Positions 9,084 through 18,296 of a stretch of 42,673 nucleotides of DNA are shown in pieces; within the stretch, counting starts at the first letter, position 1, and each line of letters starts with the position of its first letter. The DNA comes from Gemmatimonadota bacterium (GTDB lineage Bacteria; Gemmatimonadota; Gemmatimonadetes; Gemmatimonadales; Gemmatimonadaceae): the NCBI GenBank assembly GCA_023249305.1, contig JAHFCU010000017.1:1-42673 (forward strand). Direction: 5' to 3'. The notes beneath the pieces were generated by a model that was not told the origin of the DNA, searched no databases, and saw only the letters and a list, made by a program, of their open reading frames with translations. The position numbers and the translations under genes were made by a program.

Positions 9084-9530
9084 TCAGACGCCGAACTGCG
9101 TGAGGTGATGGCTGACGTGACGATGAATGAGCGCGCCCCATTCCCGCGCGGACAGCGCGCCGAACGCGGGGTGCGTGTGCCACGCGTCGGGAGACGACGT
9201 GGCGGCAGCACGCTCGATCACAGCCTTAAGCGCGGAGATGTCCGACGTCCACGACTCGGGGGCGCGCGCGAGCATCTCGGGTGCGGTCTTGACACCCTTG
9301 GGCCACGGGATCACGTAAATCACGAGCGAGCGAAGTAGCTTGCTGCTCAGCGGGCCTGGACGGAACTTCGCTGGCTCGTCACCGAGGGCTATGCGAATCG
9401 CCGCGATCAGATGCGACACCATGCGCGGCGCCGTGAAATTCCCCCAGCGCGCAGGAGCCTTGGCGTTGAGCCGGTCAATGCGCGCCAGCAGCGCCGCGCG
9501 TGCGGTCGGATCGAAGATCGTGTTGACCAT
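9084..9530 (-). CDS. DUF1569 / DinB-superfamily protein
   Basis: A 148-residue protein resembling DUF1569 members of the DinB superfamily: SHLIAAIRIALG near residues 39-50, then HPAFGALSAREWGALIHRHVSHHLTQFG at the C-terminus, where His137 and His141/His142 are plausible metal ligands. Many such proteins are uncharacterised. It lies 25 bases upstream of mscL on the same strand. A second DinB-type domain occurs two genes away in the 7838-8740 fusion. Confidence 0.72.
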   Translation of the reverse strand: MVNTIFDPTARAALLARIDRLNAKAPARWGNFTAPRMVSHLIAAIRIALGDEPAKFRPGPLSSKLLRSLVIYVIPWPKGVKTAPEMLARAPESWTSDISALKAVIERAAATSSPDAWHTHPAFGALSAREWGALIHRHVSHHLTQFGV

Positions 9531-9575
9531 GGCGTAAACTTGGTGGATGAAGGCGCAGCGTCCAGTCGCTGACGC

Positions 9576-9938
9576 TCAGCGCTCCGTCGGAAAGCCGCTC
9601 GCGCTCCACTCGCGCCAGCCGCCCATCATTGAGCTGACGTTCGTGTAGCCCAAGCGCTGCAGCGAATCGGCCGCGATGACTGACCGATAGCCGCCGCCGC
9701 AATAGAGGATGATCTCGGCGTCCTTGTCCGGGATCGTGCCCTCGATGTCGCGCTCGATCACGCCCTTGCCGATGTACGTCGCACCGGCGGCGTGCCCCGC
9801 GGCCCATTCGCTTTGCTCGCGAACGTCCACCAGGTGGGCGCCAGCGACCTGACGCGCGCGGGCCTGCGCCAGCGTCACTTCTTTCACCTTGGTGCGCAGG
9901 GACTCGACGAGGGCCAAGAAGCCCGGTGCATGCGACAC
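9576..9938 (-). CDS. Single-domain rhodanese-like protein
   Basis: A 120-residue rhodanese domain: HLVDVREQSEWAAGHAAGA (substrate/fold region), EIILYCGGGYRS with the catalytic Cys in the active-site loop CGGGYR, and SMMGGWREW at the end. Rhodaneses carry sulfane sulfur as a persulfide. A GTG at 9953 also opens the frame, but GGAGGA lies 4-5 bases before GTG 9938, which decides the start. It lies downstream of hypE on the same strand, separated by a 97-base gap containing the heptamer repeat, so co-transcription with the hyp operon is possible. Confidence 0.9.
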   Translation of the reverse strand: MSHAPGFLALVESLRTKVKEVTLAQARARQVAGAHLVDVREQSEWAAGHAAGATYIGKGVIERDIEGTIPDKDAEIILYCGGGYRSVIAADSLQRLGYTNVSSMMGGWREWSASGFPTER

Positions 9939-10000
9939 AGATCCTCCGATCACGCGTTGCCGGGGAAGCTGGTCACCGGACCCTCGGCGCTCAAGCCCCG

Positions 10001-10035
10001 TCTACCGTCCACCGTCTACCGTCCACCGTCCGCCG
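10001..10035. repeat. Five tandem heptamers, TCYRCCG
   Basis: Five head-to-tail 7-base units: TCTACCG, TCCACCG, TCTACCG, TCCACCG, TCCGCCG. The first four form an exact duplicated 14-mer. The array directly abuts the hypE stop codon (10036-10038) in the gap before the rhodanese gene. A simple-sequence repeat; no function can be assigned. Confidence 0.85.
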
Positions 10036-11094
10036 TTAGCAGATCCGCGGCAGCTGATCGCCCGGGAGCAAGTCCACCACGCGCGTCCCACCGAGCGCCG
10101 TGCGCAGCGCCACGATACGCGCGTGCGCCGCAACTACGTTGCCGATGCGCGTCGCTTCAGCACCAAGTGGATGTGACCGAAGCGCGCGAAGCGCCGCCTC
10201 GGCCTGCGACGCGGCGACGAACGCCACCAACACTCCTTCATTCGCCACATAGAGCGGATCGAGGCCGAGCAGTTCGCACGCCGCGTGCACGTCACTGGGC
10301 ACGGGCAGCGCACCGTCTATGATTTCGACGCCCACGCCTGACGCGACGGCGATCTCGTTGAGCGCGCTGGCGACGCCGCCTCGCGTGGGATCGCGCAGGA
10401 CGTGCACATCCATTCCGAGCGGACGCAGCGTATCCACCAACGGCGCGAGACACGCGCTGTCGCTCGTGATCGCGCTCTCGAACGACAGCCCTTCGCGCGC
10501 GGCCATGATGGCCATGCCGTGGCGTGCAATCGGCCCGCTCACGAGGATCGCGTCGCCCGCCTGGGCACGCGCGGGCGCCGGCCGGAACCCGGCATCCATC
10601 GCCCCGAGGCCCGTGGTATTGATGTACACACCGTCGGCCTTGCCCCGCTCGACGACCTTGGTGTCGCCCGCGACGATCGGCACGCCGGCTTCATGTGCGG
10701 CGCTTGCCATGGCAGCGATCACGCGGTCGAGCACGACGAGTGGCAGCCCTTCCTCGAGCACGAAACCCGCCGTGAGGCAGACGGCGCGCGCTCCCATCAT
10801 CGCCACATCGTTCAGCGTCCCGTGCACCGACAGCGACCCGATGTTCCCGCCGGGGAACTCGATGGGATGCACGACGAACGTGTCGGTGGAGACGGCCAAC
10901 TCACCGGACTCGATCGCAACCACGGACGCGTCGCCGAGCTGGGCGAGCGCCGCGTTCTCGAAGTACGGCAGGAAGTGCCGCGACACGAGCTGCGCGCTCA
11001 GCTTACCGCCCGAGCCGTGGCCGAGCTGCACGCGATCGGTGGCTTCGAGCGGCACCGGGCAGCTCAGCGCCACCGGGTTCACCTTCTTCTTCAC
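10036..11094 (-). CDS. hypE: [NiFe]-hydrogenase maturation protein HypE (carbamoyl dehydratase)
   Basis: HypE accepts a carbamoyl group from HypF on its C-terminal Cys and dehydrates it with ATP to a thiocyanate, the source of the active-site CN ligands. 352 residues: GHGSGGK (25-31) is the ATP-binding start typical of the PurM/HypE family, with [20 protein letters not shown] and DPTRGG further on, and the required C-terminus PRIC with Cys352 as last residue. The start is GTG 11094, forming a GTGA overlap with the hypD stop; an upstream open stretch in the same frame is not coding. Confidence 0.96.
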   Translation of the reverse strand: MKKKVNPVALSCPVPLEATDRVQLGHGSGGKLSAQLVSRHFLPYFENAALAQLGDASVVAIESGELAVSTDTFVVHPIEFPGGNIGSLSVHGTLNDVAMMGARAVCLTAGFVLEEGLPLVVLDRVIAAMASAAHEAGVPIVAGDTKVVERGKADGVYINTTGLGAMDAGFRPAPARAQAGDAILVSGPIARHGMAIMAAREGLSFESAITSDSACLAPLVDTLRPLGMDVHVLRDPTRGGVASALNEIAVASGVGVEIIDGALPVPSDVHAACELLGLDPLYVANEGVLVAFVAASQAEAALRALRSHPLGAEATRIGNVVAAHARIVALRTALGGTRVVDLLPGDQLPRIC

Positions 11095-12206
11095 GAGGCG
11101 GCCTCGGCGCTTTCCGATGTGCGGTACTTCGCGAGGTTGTAGTAGGCGGAGCAGGCGCCTTCCGTCGAGACCATCGGCGCGCCGAGTGGCCGTTCGGGCG
11201 TGCAGAGCGTGCCGAAGGCCGGGCATTGCGGCGGCTTGATGCGCCCCGTGAGCACGGCGCCCGCCTTGCACGCCTCGGGTTCGGTGACCTTCAGGCCGCC
11301 GACGCCGAACTTGCGCTCGGCGTCGTACGCCGCGAACTCATCGCGCAAACGCAGGCCGCTCATGGGAATCTCGCCGATGCCGCGCCACTGCCGGTTGGCC
11401 AGTTCGAAGACCTGCGCTACAAGCGCGCGCGCCGGCTCGGTGCCGGTGCGCCGCACGGAACGCACATACTGGTTCTCCACCTCGTGGCGTCCCTCCTCGA
11501 GCTGATTCACGGCCATCGCCATGCCTTCGAGGATGTCCACGGGTTCGAAGCCGGTGACGATGATCGGCACCTTGTACTTCGCCGCGATCGGCTCGTACTC
11601 GGTGTAGCCCATCACCGCGCACACGTGGCCAGCGGCGAGAAAACCCTGCACGCGATTGTCGGGCGCCTCGAGTATGGCGGTGATGGCCGGCGGCACGGTG
11701 ACGTGCGAGACGAGCACGCTGAAGTTGCTGACCCCCAGCTCGCGAGCGCGCCAGACCGACATCGCGTTGGCCGGCGCCGTGGTCTCGAAGCCGACGGCGA
11801 AGAAGACGACTTCCTTCTCTGGATGCCGCTGGGCAAGTGCCAGTGCGTCGAGCGGCGAATACACGACCTTCACGTCGCCGCCGCGCGCGCGCACCTGCTG
11901 CAGGTCGCATTCGCTGCCCGGGACCCGCAGCATGTCGCCGAACGACGTGAAGATCACGTTCGGACGCGCGGCGATTGCCAGCGCTTTGTCAATCTGCTCT
12001 AGCGGCGTGACGCAGACCGGGCAGCCGGGGCCGTGGATCATCTCCACCGCGCCCTCGAGCAGTTCATCGAGCCCCTGACGCACGATCGTGTGCGTCTGGC
12101 CGCCGCACACTTCCATTAGTGTCCAGCGTCGCGTCACCCGCGCCTTGATGCGCGCAATCAGCGTCCTGGCGATGTCGGTGTCGCGGTATTCCGCCAGATA
12201 CTTCAC
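11091..12206 (-). CDS. hypD: [NiFe]-hydrogenase maturation protein HypD
   Basis: Iron-sulfur scaffold that with HypC assembles the Fe(CN)2CO unit. 371 residues. Conserved elements in order: EVCGGQTH (32-39, Cys34), [11 protein letters not shown] (58-68, Cys62 and Cys65), GFETTAP, and the C-terminal [4Fe-4S] region with [22 protein letters not shown] and GACSAYY. Start ATG 12206 overlaps the hypC stop as ATGA; the end overlaps the hypE start as GTGA, so hypC-D-E are translationally coupled. Confidence 0.97.
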   Translation of the reverse strand: MKYLAEYRDTDIARTLIARIKARVTRRWTLMEVCGGQTHTIVRQGLDELLEGAVEMIHGPGCPVCVTPLEQIDKALAIAARPNVIFTSFGDMLRVPGSECDLQQVRARGGDVKVVYSPLDALALAQRHPEKEVVFFAVGFETTAPANAMSVWRARELGVSNFSVLVSHVTVPPAITAILEAPDNRVQGFLAAGHVCAVMGYTEYEPIAAKYKVPIIVTGFEPVDILEGMAMAVNQLEEGRHEVENQYVRSVRRTGTEPARALVAQVFELANRQWRGIGEIPMSGLRLRDEFAAYDAERKFGVGGLKVTEPEACKAGAVLTGRIKPPQCPAFGTLCTPERPLGAPMVSTEGACSAYYNLAKYRTSESAEAAS

Positions 12207-12496
12207 GCGGGCTTCTCCGTCCCCTTCAGCGAGGCATCCGCGACTTCAGCCATCCATTGAAGCTCGTCGAGCTGGCTCATTTCCTTGAGCACCTCGAACG
12301 TCCGGCGCGCCTCGTCCTCGTCCACCTTCGTGATCGCAAAGCCGACGTGCACAATCACGTAGTCGCCGACCGCCACCTCGTCGGCGACGTACTGCAGGCA
12401 GACGTCACGGCGAACGCCGCCGAAATCCACAATGCCCATCGCGAGTCCGGCATCGTCGCGAATGGACTGGATCTTACCTGGGATGCCGAGGCACAT
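12203..12496 (-). CDS. hypC: [NiFe]-hydrogenase maturation chaperone HypC
   Basis: Small chaperone that shuttles the iron centre between HypD and the large subunit. 97 residues beginning MCLGIPGKI, with the essential Cys2, an OB-type beta barrel with [16 protein letters not shown] (conserved His in VHVG), and a C-terminal helix. The protein is slightly longer than E. coli HypC because of a polar tail. Separated from hypF by about 100 bases with no obvious gene; overlaps hypD by four bases. Confidence 0.97.
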   Translation of the reverse strand: MCLGIPGKIQSIRDDAGLAMGIVDFGGVRRDVCLQYVADEVAVGDYVIVHVGFAITKVDEDEARRTFEVLKEMSQLDELQWMAEVADASLKGTEKPA

Positions 12497-12599
12497 GGGG
12501 AACGGTTGACGGGGAGGAGTGCGGAGGCTTGGGAGGGAGGACGAGTGGGGCGAGGAGGGACGTCGAACGAATCACGTGGAACGACAGCATACGGCCTCG

Positions 12600-14888
12600 T
12601 CATTCCCGCGACAACTGCCACGCGGCGACCGCGGCCTGCCCGTAGCTGATCGCACCGTCGTTTGGACCAAGCGACTGGGCGACGAGCACGTGCAGCCGTC
12701 CCTCGGCGAGCCGGCGCGCGATGCGCGTGAGTAGCCGCGCGTTTTGAAATGAGCCACCGCCCAGCGCGACCGTGTCGAGGCCATAGCTGCCAGCGACGAG
12801 TCGCGCGACGTCCACCGATGCCTCCACCACGCTCTCATGGAAGCGCGCGGCGAGTGTCGACACATCCACGCCGTGCCGGCGCCCCTCGCCAAGCGCGGTG
12901 AGCAGCGGCACGGGGTCGAGCTGGAGGCGGCCATCCACTTCGGAAACCGGGAACGGCAGCGGCGTGGCATGCTGGTCGCCGGCGAGCGCTTCGAGTTCCA
13001 TCGCCGCCTGGCCCTCGAAGCTCGCGTGGCGCCGCACACCGAGCACGGCCGCGGCCGCGTCGAACAGCCGGCCCATGGATGACGCCAACGGTGCGTTGAC
13101 GCCGCGGGCGACTTGCGTCTGCACGCCCGACCGGAGCGACAACGGCACGCCGTAGTACGCGAGCGAGAACGCCTCGGAGTGCCAGCCCGCCAACGACTCG
13201 TAGCCCACCGCCACGCGCCACGGCTCGCGCGCGGCGAGGTCGCCGCCCGGAAGCGGCACGTAGCGCATCTGCCCGACCCGGCGATAGCCCGCGAGATCGC
13301 AGACAAGAAACTCGGAGCCCCACACGTTACCGTCGTCACCGTATCCCGTGCCGTCGAAGGCGAGCCCCACCACGGGCGTCGTGACGCCGTGTTCAGCGGC
13401 CACGGCCGCGATGTGCGCGTGGTGATGCTGCACCGCAATGATGCGCGCGAGACCGAGCTCCTCTGCGAGGCGCGTGGAGAGATACCCCGGATGCAGGTCG
13501 CGCACCGCGACGGTCGGCTCTACGCGGAACAGGTCGCGATACCGGTCGTATGCTTGCCGCCAGTGCTCGAGCGCCTCGAGCCCTTCGAGGTCACCGATGT
13601 GCGGGCTCACGAACGCGCGGTTGCCGCGCACCAGCGTGAATGTGTTCTTGAGATGCGGTCCCACCGCGACCAGCGGTTGCACCGACGCCACGGGGAGCGG
13701 CAATGGTACCGGCGCGTATCCGCGCGCGCGGCGCAGCAGGATGTCGTGTGCGCCGGCGACGCGCACGACGGAGTCGTCGCAGCGTGACAGGATCTCGCGA
13801 TCGTGCAGCAGGAAGGCGTCCACCAGCGGTCGCAGGCGCGTGCGCCCCTCGTCGAGTCCGATGGCGATCGGTTCTTCGCTCAGGTTCCCGCTCGTCATCA
13901 CGAGCGGCCGGTCCGCGGCCTTGAGCAGGAGATGGTGCAGCGGCGTGTACGCAAGCATCACGCCCACGCGGTCGAGTCCGGGCGCGAGGGCGGCGGCAAG
14001 GTGTGCGCCGGCGCGCGGGGTGAGCAGCACGATGGGACGCGCGCTCGACTGCAGCGCCGCCGCCTCGTGTTCGCTGACGTGCGCCACGGCCCGGGCAGCA
14101 TCGAGCGTGCGCACCATCATGGCAAACGGCTTGGCATCGCGGTTCTTTCGCTTGCGCAGTTGGCGAATCGCCGCGTCGTTGGTAGCATCTACCGCGAGGT
14201 GAAAACCGCCGAGCCCCCGCACACCAACCACCGCGCCCATGTGGAGCGCGGTCGCGGCAAGCAGTATCGCCGGATCGCCCTCGGCGCGCCCCTCGCCGTT
14301 GACGCCCTCAAACCACACGCGCGGCCCGCAGTCGGGGCAGGCCACAGTCTCGGCGTGAAATCGGCGGTCGTTCGGATCGCCATACTCCTTCGCGCAGCGC
14401 GGACAGGTCGCGAACGTCTTCATGGACGTGCGCTCGCGGTCGTACGGAAGCCGATCAATGATGGTGTAGCGCGGGCCGCAGTCGGTGCACGTGATGAACG
14501 GATGCCGGTAGCGCCGATCGGCGTGATCGAGCAGCTCACGCTCGCACTGTGCGCATGTGCCGATGTCCGGCGGCACCGGGCGCAGGGTGTCGGCGTCCTC
14601 ACTCTCGATGATGGCGAAGCCGCTCGCGCCGTTCGCCTCGGCCTTCGTGGTTTCCACCGTGTCAATGCGCGCCACGGGCGGCGCTTCGCCCCGCAGCGAG
14701 CGTTCAAACGCATCGAGCTGCGGCGGTGAGCCTTCGAGGTGAATCTCGACGGTGCCAGCCACGTTGCGCACCCAGCCGGTCAGGTTGAGTCGCCCCGCGA
14801 GGCGATGCACAAAGGGACGAAACCCGACGCCCTGCACCACGCCGGTGACTTTCAGATGCCGCGCCGCCGCGGGCGGGGCGGAAGCCAT
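12600..14888 (-). CDS. hypF: Carbamoyltransferase HypF
   Basis: Makes carbamoyl-adenylate from carbamoyl phosphate and ATP and loads HypE. About 762 residues with all expected domains: acylphosphatase (12-98, VVQGVGFRPFVH), two zinc-finger motifs (CAQC ... CTDCGPRYT and CPRC ... CPDCGPRV), a YrdC-like domain (about 200-370, with KRKNRDAKPFA and TSGNLSEEP) and a Kae1-like domain with the metal motif HHHAHIAAV and the end LGGGSFQN. ATG 14888 overlaps the hypB stop as TGATG; GTG 14891 is an alternative. The long open frame upstream to 15170 lies inside hypB and is not coding. Confidence 0.96.
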   Translation of the reverse strand: MASAPPAAARHLKVTGVVQGVGFRPFVHRLAGRLNLTGWVRNVAGTVEIHLEGSPPQLDAFERSLRGEAPPVARIDTVETTKAEANGASGFAIIESEDADTLRPVPPDIGTCAQCERELLDHADRRYRHPFITCTDCGPRYTIIDRLPYDRERTSMKTFATCPRCAKEYGDPNDRRFHAETVACPDCGPRVWFEGVNGEGRAEGDPAILLAATALHMGAVVGVRGLGGFHLAVDATNDAAIRQLRKRKNRDAKPFAMMVRTLDAARAVAHVSEHEAAALQSSARPIVLLTPRAGAHLAAALAPGLDRVGVMLAYTPLHHLLLKAADRPLVMTSGNLSEEPIAIGLDEGRTRLRPLVDAFLLHDREILSRCDDSVVRVAGAHDILLRRARGYAPVPLPLPVASVQPLVAVGPHLKNTFTLVRGNRAFVSPHIGDLEGLEALEHWRQAYDRYRDLFRVEPTVAVRDLHPGYLSTRLAEELGLARIIAVQHHHAHIAAVAAEHGVTTPVVGLAFDGTGYGDDGNVWGSEFLVCDLAGYRRVGQMRYVPLPGGDLAAREPWRVAVGYESLAGWHSEAFSLAYYGVPLSLRSGVQTQVARGVNAPLASSMGRLFDAAAAVLGVRRHASFEGQAAMELEALAGDQHATPLPFPVSEVDGRLQLDPVPLLTALGEGRRHGVDVSTLAARFHESVVEASVDVARLVAGSYGLDTVALGGGSFQNARLLTRIARRLAEGRLHVLVAQSLGPNDGAISYGQAAVAAWQLSRE

Positions 14889-15559
14889 CACACGCCCGCC
14901 AGTGGGCCGACCGCGTGGCGCAGAAAGTCGAACCACTCGTTCATGCCGTGTCCCGTCATCGCCGAAACATGAATGAACCGCAGCTTCGGATTCACGCGCA
15001 GGCAGTTCTGCACCGCGCGCTCCGCGTCGAACGGTACGTACGGCAGCAGGTCTGTCTTTGTGAGCACAACCCAGTCGGCCTTCTCGAACATCTTGGGATA
15101 CTTGAGCGGCTTGTCTTCGCCCTCTGTGACCGTGAACAACACCACGCGCGCCTTCTCGCCGAGGTCCCAACTCGCCGGACAGACCAGGTTGCCGACGTTC
15201 TCGATGATGAGCAGGCGCGTCTTGACGAGGTCCATGTGGTCGAGCGCGTCGTTCACCTGCAGTGCGTCGAGGTGGCAGGCGCCGCCGGTGACGATGGCCT
15301 GCACGAGCCGGCCGGTATAGACCGCGAGGCGGTCCGCGTCGTTCTGGGTCTGCACGTCGCCGGCCACGACCGCGATGTCGAGGGGCTCGCCGAGCACGGC
15401 CAAGGTACGCTCGAGCAGCGTTGTCTTCCCCGCCCCGGGCGACGACATGAGGTTGATCGCCGTGACGCCGTGCACCGCGAGCCGCGCGCGCACCTGCGCG
15501 GCGAACTCGTCGTTGCGCGCCATCACGCGCTCGCGGACTTCAATCTTGCGGACTGTCAT
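14888..15559 (-). CDS. hypB: Nickel-insertion GTPase HypB
   Basis: GTPase that works with HypA to insert Ni into the large subunit. 223 residues from ATG 15559. P-loop SSPGAGKTT, GDVQTQNDADR, metal-site GGACHLDA (Cys-His pair) and NVGNLVCPA (Cys), and the guanine-specificity motif TKTD are visible. The N-terminal nickel-storage features of some homologues (His-rich tract or CxxCGC) are absent. It begins just past the stop of the upstream marR-type gene (12 bases between them, or overlapping if an upstream start at 15574 is used), so regulator and hyp genes form one transcript. Confidence 0.95.
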   Translation of the reverse strand: MTVRKIEVRERVMARNDEFAAQVRARLAVHGVTAINLMSSPGAGKTTLLERTLAVLGEPLDIAVVAGDVQTQNDADRLAVYTGRLVQAIVTGGACHLDALQVNDALDHMDLVKTRLLIIENVGNLVCPASWDLGEKARVVLFTVTEGEDKPLKYPKMFEKADWVVLTKTDLLPYVPFDAERAVQNCLRVNPKLRFIHVSAMTGHGMNEWFDFLRHAVGPLAGV

Positions 15560-15570
15560 CGTCCTCGACC

Positions 15571-16206
15571 TCACGCCTTGCGCTGCTTCGCGCCCCCCGC
15601 GGTATCACCGTCGGCGCGCGCAGGCTGCGACGCCTCAACCCGATTGCTGTTGCGGAGATAGAAGCAGTTGCGCTTAACCAACTGGCGCACGAGACAGCGG
15701 TTGCGGAAGTAGATGCCGCACTGCAGGCACACCTCCTCGGGCTTGGCCGAATGATCCACCAATGCGGCGGAGAGCCGATCCAACAGTTCGGATGTACGCT
15801 GCAAGTCGGCTGCCGAAACCTGACGGAAGATCTTCGCCAGCTTACGCCGCTTCCGCACATCATAGCGGGCGAGTAAGCGCCTGCCGGCCTCCGTGAGGGA
15901 GAGCCGAATCTTGCGCCGATCCGGATGCCCTTCCTGACGGCGCAGCAACGTGCGGCGCACCAGCTTGTCCACCGCCTTGCTGGCCGCAGCATTGCTGACG
16001 CCGAGGAAGAGCGCCACGTCCGTGATCGTCTGCGCCTTGGTGAGCGACACCATCTTCAGCAGCTTGAACTGGGAGTGCGTGAGCGTCAGGCCCGCAACTT
16101 CGTCCAGCAGACCCATTTCCACGACGTCGTTCACCGCAGACGAGAAGACGTGCGCACTGCCCAAGAACTCGTGGATGGTGTGTGCATCCTTCGTCGGTCG
16201 GGCCAT
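15571..16206 (-). CDS. MarR-family regulator with a four-cysteine C-terminal tail
   Basis: 211 residues. Residues about 35-110 are a winged helix: DNA-recognition region DVALFLGVSNAAASKAVDKLVRR and wing HPDRRKIRLSLTEAGRRLL, typical of MarR. Beyond the dimer helix (about 115-150) is an added segment with Cys160, Cys163, Cys171 and Cys181 (C-x2-C-x7-C-x9-C) in a basic, aromatic context, able to bind Zn or an Fe-S cluster; the last 25 residues are polar. The gene sits inside the hydrogenase operon between the protease gene and hypB, and a perfect palindrome lies 23 bases upstream of its ATG. Likely autoregulator and regulator of the hydrogenase island; the inducing signal (redox, O2 or metal) is inferred. 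Confidence 0.85.
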   Translation of the reverse strand: MARPTKDAHTIHEFLGSAHVFSSAVNDVVEMGLLDEVAGLTLTHSQFKLLKMVSLTKAQTITDVALFLGVSNAAASKAVDKLVRRTLLRRQEGHPDRRKIRLSLTEAGRRLLARYDVRKRRKLAKIFRQVSAADLQRTSELLDRLSAALVDHSAKPEEVCLQCGIYFRNRCLVRQLVKRNCFYLRNSNRVEASQPARADGDTAGGAKQRKA

Positions 16207-16228
16207 GGTTGCCCATTCACTTTCATTG

Positions 16229-16241
16229 AGAAATGATTTCT
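16229..16241. promoter_or_regulatory. Candidate operator upstream of the marR-type gene
   Basis: A perfect 13-base palindrome, AGAAAT-G-ATTTCT, in the 39-base gap between the protease gene stop (16246) and the regulator ATG (16206). It is unusually A+T-rich for this DNA. Its centre, AATGATT, is shared with the larger inverted repeat at 19404-19428 in the divergent hydrogenase promoter region. Likely MarR binding site; not proven. Confidence 0.55.
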
Positions 16242-16245
16242 GAAC

Positions 16246-16830
16246 TCAAGTAATGCGGTCGAGCTCGCCTGTCAACCGCGGTTTCGCGCCCCTTGGGCCG
16301 AGCAGTGGGCCCGCCGATTCCGCGAAGGGCAGGTAGTTGCATACCAGCCACTCTGCGGCGCCGGCGACAGCTGCCTGCACTGGCGGCGAGAGCCCGGGAT
16401 TCACCTCTTCCGGCAGCGGCCCCGTCTGGCAGGCGAGCACGCGCACCTCGAGACCGCAAGACTCCTGCAACTCGCGCAGCAGGTTGGACGTCGGCAGCTG
16501 GTGCATGGAGAAGTCATCCAGCTTCACGGACGGAATGTCGGCCGGGTCCAGTTCGAACAGCGTGCCAGGTGCACGCCCGGCGTCAACAGCGTCCACGATG
16601 AGCAGTCGGCGTGGCCGTATGGGACTCAGGCAGAGGGTGAACAGCAGCTTGCGCACCCCGGTGCCCACGTCCAGCACGCAGACGTCCTCGGACACGCGAT
16701 GGTGCGACGTGACATAGTCCACCAGCGCGCACCCGAAGCCGTCGTCCCCGAACAAGATGTTGCCGCAGCCCAGCACCAGCGTGGGCGTCCGGCAAAACTC
16801 GGGGAGGTCGGAACTCCGGATGGCGGTCAC
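16246..16830 (-). CDS. [NiFe]-hydrogenase maturation endopeptidase (HybD/HycI/FrcD type)
   Basis: Cleaves the C-terminal peptide of the hydrogenase large subunit after nickel insertion. 194 residues starting with GTG 16830. Motifs: LGCGNILFGDDGFG (nickel-sensing acidic residue), LDVGTG, LLIVDAVDAG (second acidic ligand) and SMHQLPTSNLL (His ligand); together these are the three metal-contact positions of the family. The substrate is almost certainly the large subunit encoded 20 bases upstream, which has a 25-residue tail after its cleavage histidine. The C-terminal 25 residues are an unconserved extension. Confidence 0.93.
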   Translation of the reverse strand: MTAIRSSDLPEFCRTPTLVLGCGNILFGDDGFGCALVDYVTSHHRVSEDVCVLDVGTGVRKLLFTLCLSPIRPRRLLIVDAVDAGRAPGTLFELDPADIPSVKLDDFSMHQLPTSNLLRELQESCGLEVRVLACQTGPLPEEVNPGLSPPVQAAVAGAAEWLVCNYLPFAESAGPLLGPRGAKPRLTGELDRIT

Positions 16831-16850
16831 GCTCCTACCTCCCCTGATTG

Positions 16851-18293
16851 CTAGTTGCTGAGCGAGCCGACCTGATTGCCCTCCGAATCCAGGATGTCCA
16901 GCTTCACGGCGAACCTGCCGTCCAGTCGGTGCGTGGCACAGGACAGGCAGGGATCGTAGGCGCGGATTGCCATCTCGACCATGTTCAGCACGCCCTGATC
17001 GTACTTCCCGTCGTGAATCAGGCTCTTCGCGGCCTGGGTGACCGACATGTTGATGGGCGCGTTGTTGTGCGTCGTGCCGACGATCAGGTTGACGTTGGTC
17101 AGCATGCCGTTGGCGTCGGTCTCATAGTCGTGGATCAGCGTGCCCCGCGGCGCCTCTACGCAGCCCACACCGCGCGCCGCGCGCGGCGTCACAGGCACCC
17201 GCGTCTTCGTGCCGATGATCTCCGGGTCATCCAGCAGGCGGATGGCGTTCTCTGCGTTATGCAGCAGTTCGATGAGGCGCGCCCAGTGGTACAGCAGCGT
17301 GAGTTGCGCGGGCCGGCCGAACTTCTGCCGGAACTCCTCGAGTTCGGCCTGCGCGAGCGGCGTATTGATGCGATCGCAAACGTTGAGGCGCGCCAGTGTG
17401 TTCGCCCGATACACGCCCGAGGGCTTGTTCTCATCCATCGAGAACGCGCCCCATTTCTTGGCATACGGGAACTTCAGGTATGTCCAAGGCTCGACGTGCT
17501 CGGCGATGAAGTCCGTGTAGCGGTCGTACGCGAATTCCTCGAACGATCCTTCGGGCGTCATCAGGCGGAGTTTGCCGTCGTAGAGATTGAGGGCGCCGTC
17601 ATCCGTCACCGTGCCGATGAAGCCGGTCGTGATGACACCCAGCGATTTCACGACCTCGAGGTACTTGGGAAACACTTGCTCCTTGGCGAAGGCGATGGAG
17701 AACTTGGCGAGCTCCAGCGTCTCGTCTGCCATCGCGCAGAGCTTGTCGCGCTCCTCCGCGCGCAGGGGCTTGCTGAACCCGCCGGGCACGGCGGCCTGTG
17801 GGTGGATGGCCTTGCCCGCAAGGATCTCCAGCATGCGAGCGCACATGTGCCGCACCCTCACCACGCGCTGCGCAATGTCCGGCGCCGCCTGCAGAATACC
17901 GATCACGTTACGTACCGAGTGGTCGGCGTCCGGTCCCAGCAGGAAGTCTGCACCCGCCAGGAAGTAGAAGTGCAGGATGTGCTCTTCCATGTAGGCGATG
18001 CTGTTGCACAGCTCGCGCAGCTTCCTTCCTGTCGGAGGAGGTTCCACGCCAAAGACCGCGTCACACGCCTTGGCGGCCGCCAGATGGTGCGACCACGGGC
18101 AGACACCGCAGATGCGCGGCGTGATGCGTGGCATGTCCTCGACCGGACGGCCTATGCAGAACTTCTCGAAACCGCGCAGCTCGATGACGTTCACGCGCGC
18201 GGTATCCACATTGCCGGCGTCGTTGAGCTGGATCGTCACTTTGGCGTGCCCTTCGATGCGCGTGACCGGCTGAATGACTAGGGTCTTGGTCAT
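16851..18293 (-). CDS. [NiFe]-hydrogenase large subunit, group 3c (MvhA/VhuA) type
   Basis: Catalytic subunit carrying the Ni-Fe site. 480 residues. L1 motif RICGVC (Cys62, Cys65) and L2 motif DPCLSCATH (Cys449, Cys452) supply the four metal thiolates; cleavage after His455 would release a 25-residue tail. The N-terminus [13 protein letters not shown] is typical. DPCLSCATH, lack of a Tat signal partner and the MvhD and HdrA genes next door place it in the cytosolic group 3c rather than uptake group 1. Three bases separate it from the small-subunit gene. Expected role: H2 oxidation (or evolution) with electrons leaving via the small subunit and MvhD. Confidence 0.95.
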   Translation of the reverse strand: MTKTLVIQPVTRIEGHAKVTIQLNDAGNVDTARVNVIELRGFEKFCIGRPVEDMPRITPRICGVCPWSHHLAAAKACDAVFGVEPPPTGRKLRELCNSIAYMEEHILHFYFLAGADFLLGPDADHSVRNVIGILQAAPDIAQRVVRVRHMCARMLEILAGKAIHPQAAVPGGFSKPLRAEERDKLCAMADETLELAKFSIAFAKEQVFPKYLEVVKSLGVITTGFIGTVTDDGALNLYDGKLRLMTPEGSFEEFAYDRYTDFIAEHVEPWTYLKFPYAKKWGAFSMDENKPSGVYRANTLARLNVCDRINTPLAQAELEEFRQKFGRPAQLTLLYHWARLIELLHNAENAIRLLDDPEIIGTKTRVPVTPRAARGVGCVEAPRGTLIHDYETDANGMLTNVNLIVGTTHNNAPINMSVTQAAKSLIHDGKYDQGVLNMVEMAIRAYDPCLSCATHRLDGRFAVKLDILDSEGNQVGSLSN

Positions 18294-18296
18294 GAT

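Noticed and set aside
10001..10035. CRISPR-like array
   Set aside because: Head-to-tail heptamers with no spacers; simple-sequence repeat only.
16848..18281. 477-residue plus-strand open frame opposite the hydrogenase large subunit
   Set aside because: Exact antisense of a gene with intact L1 and L2 motifs; composition is typical of a GC-driven shadow.
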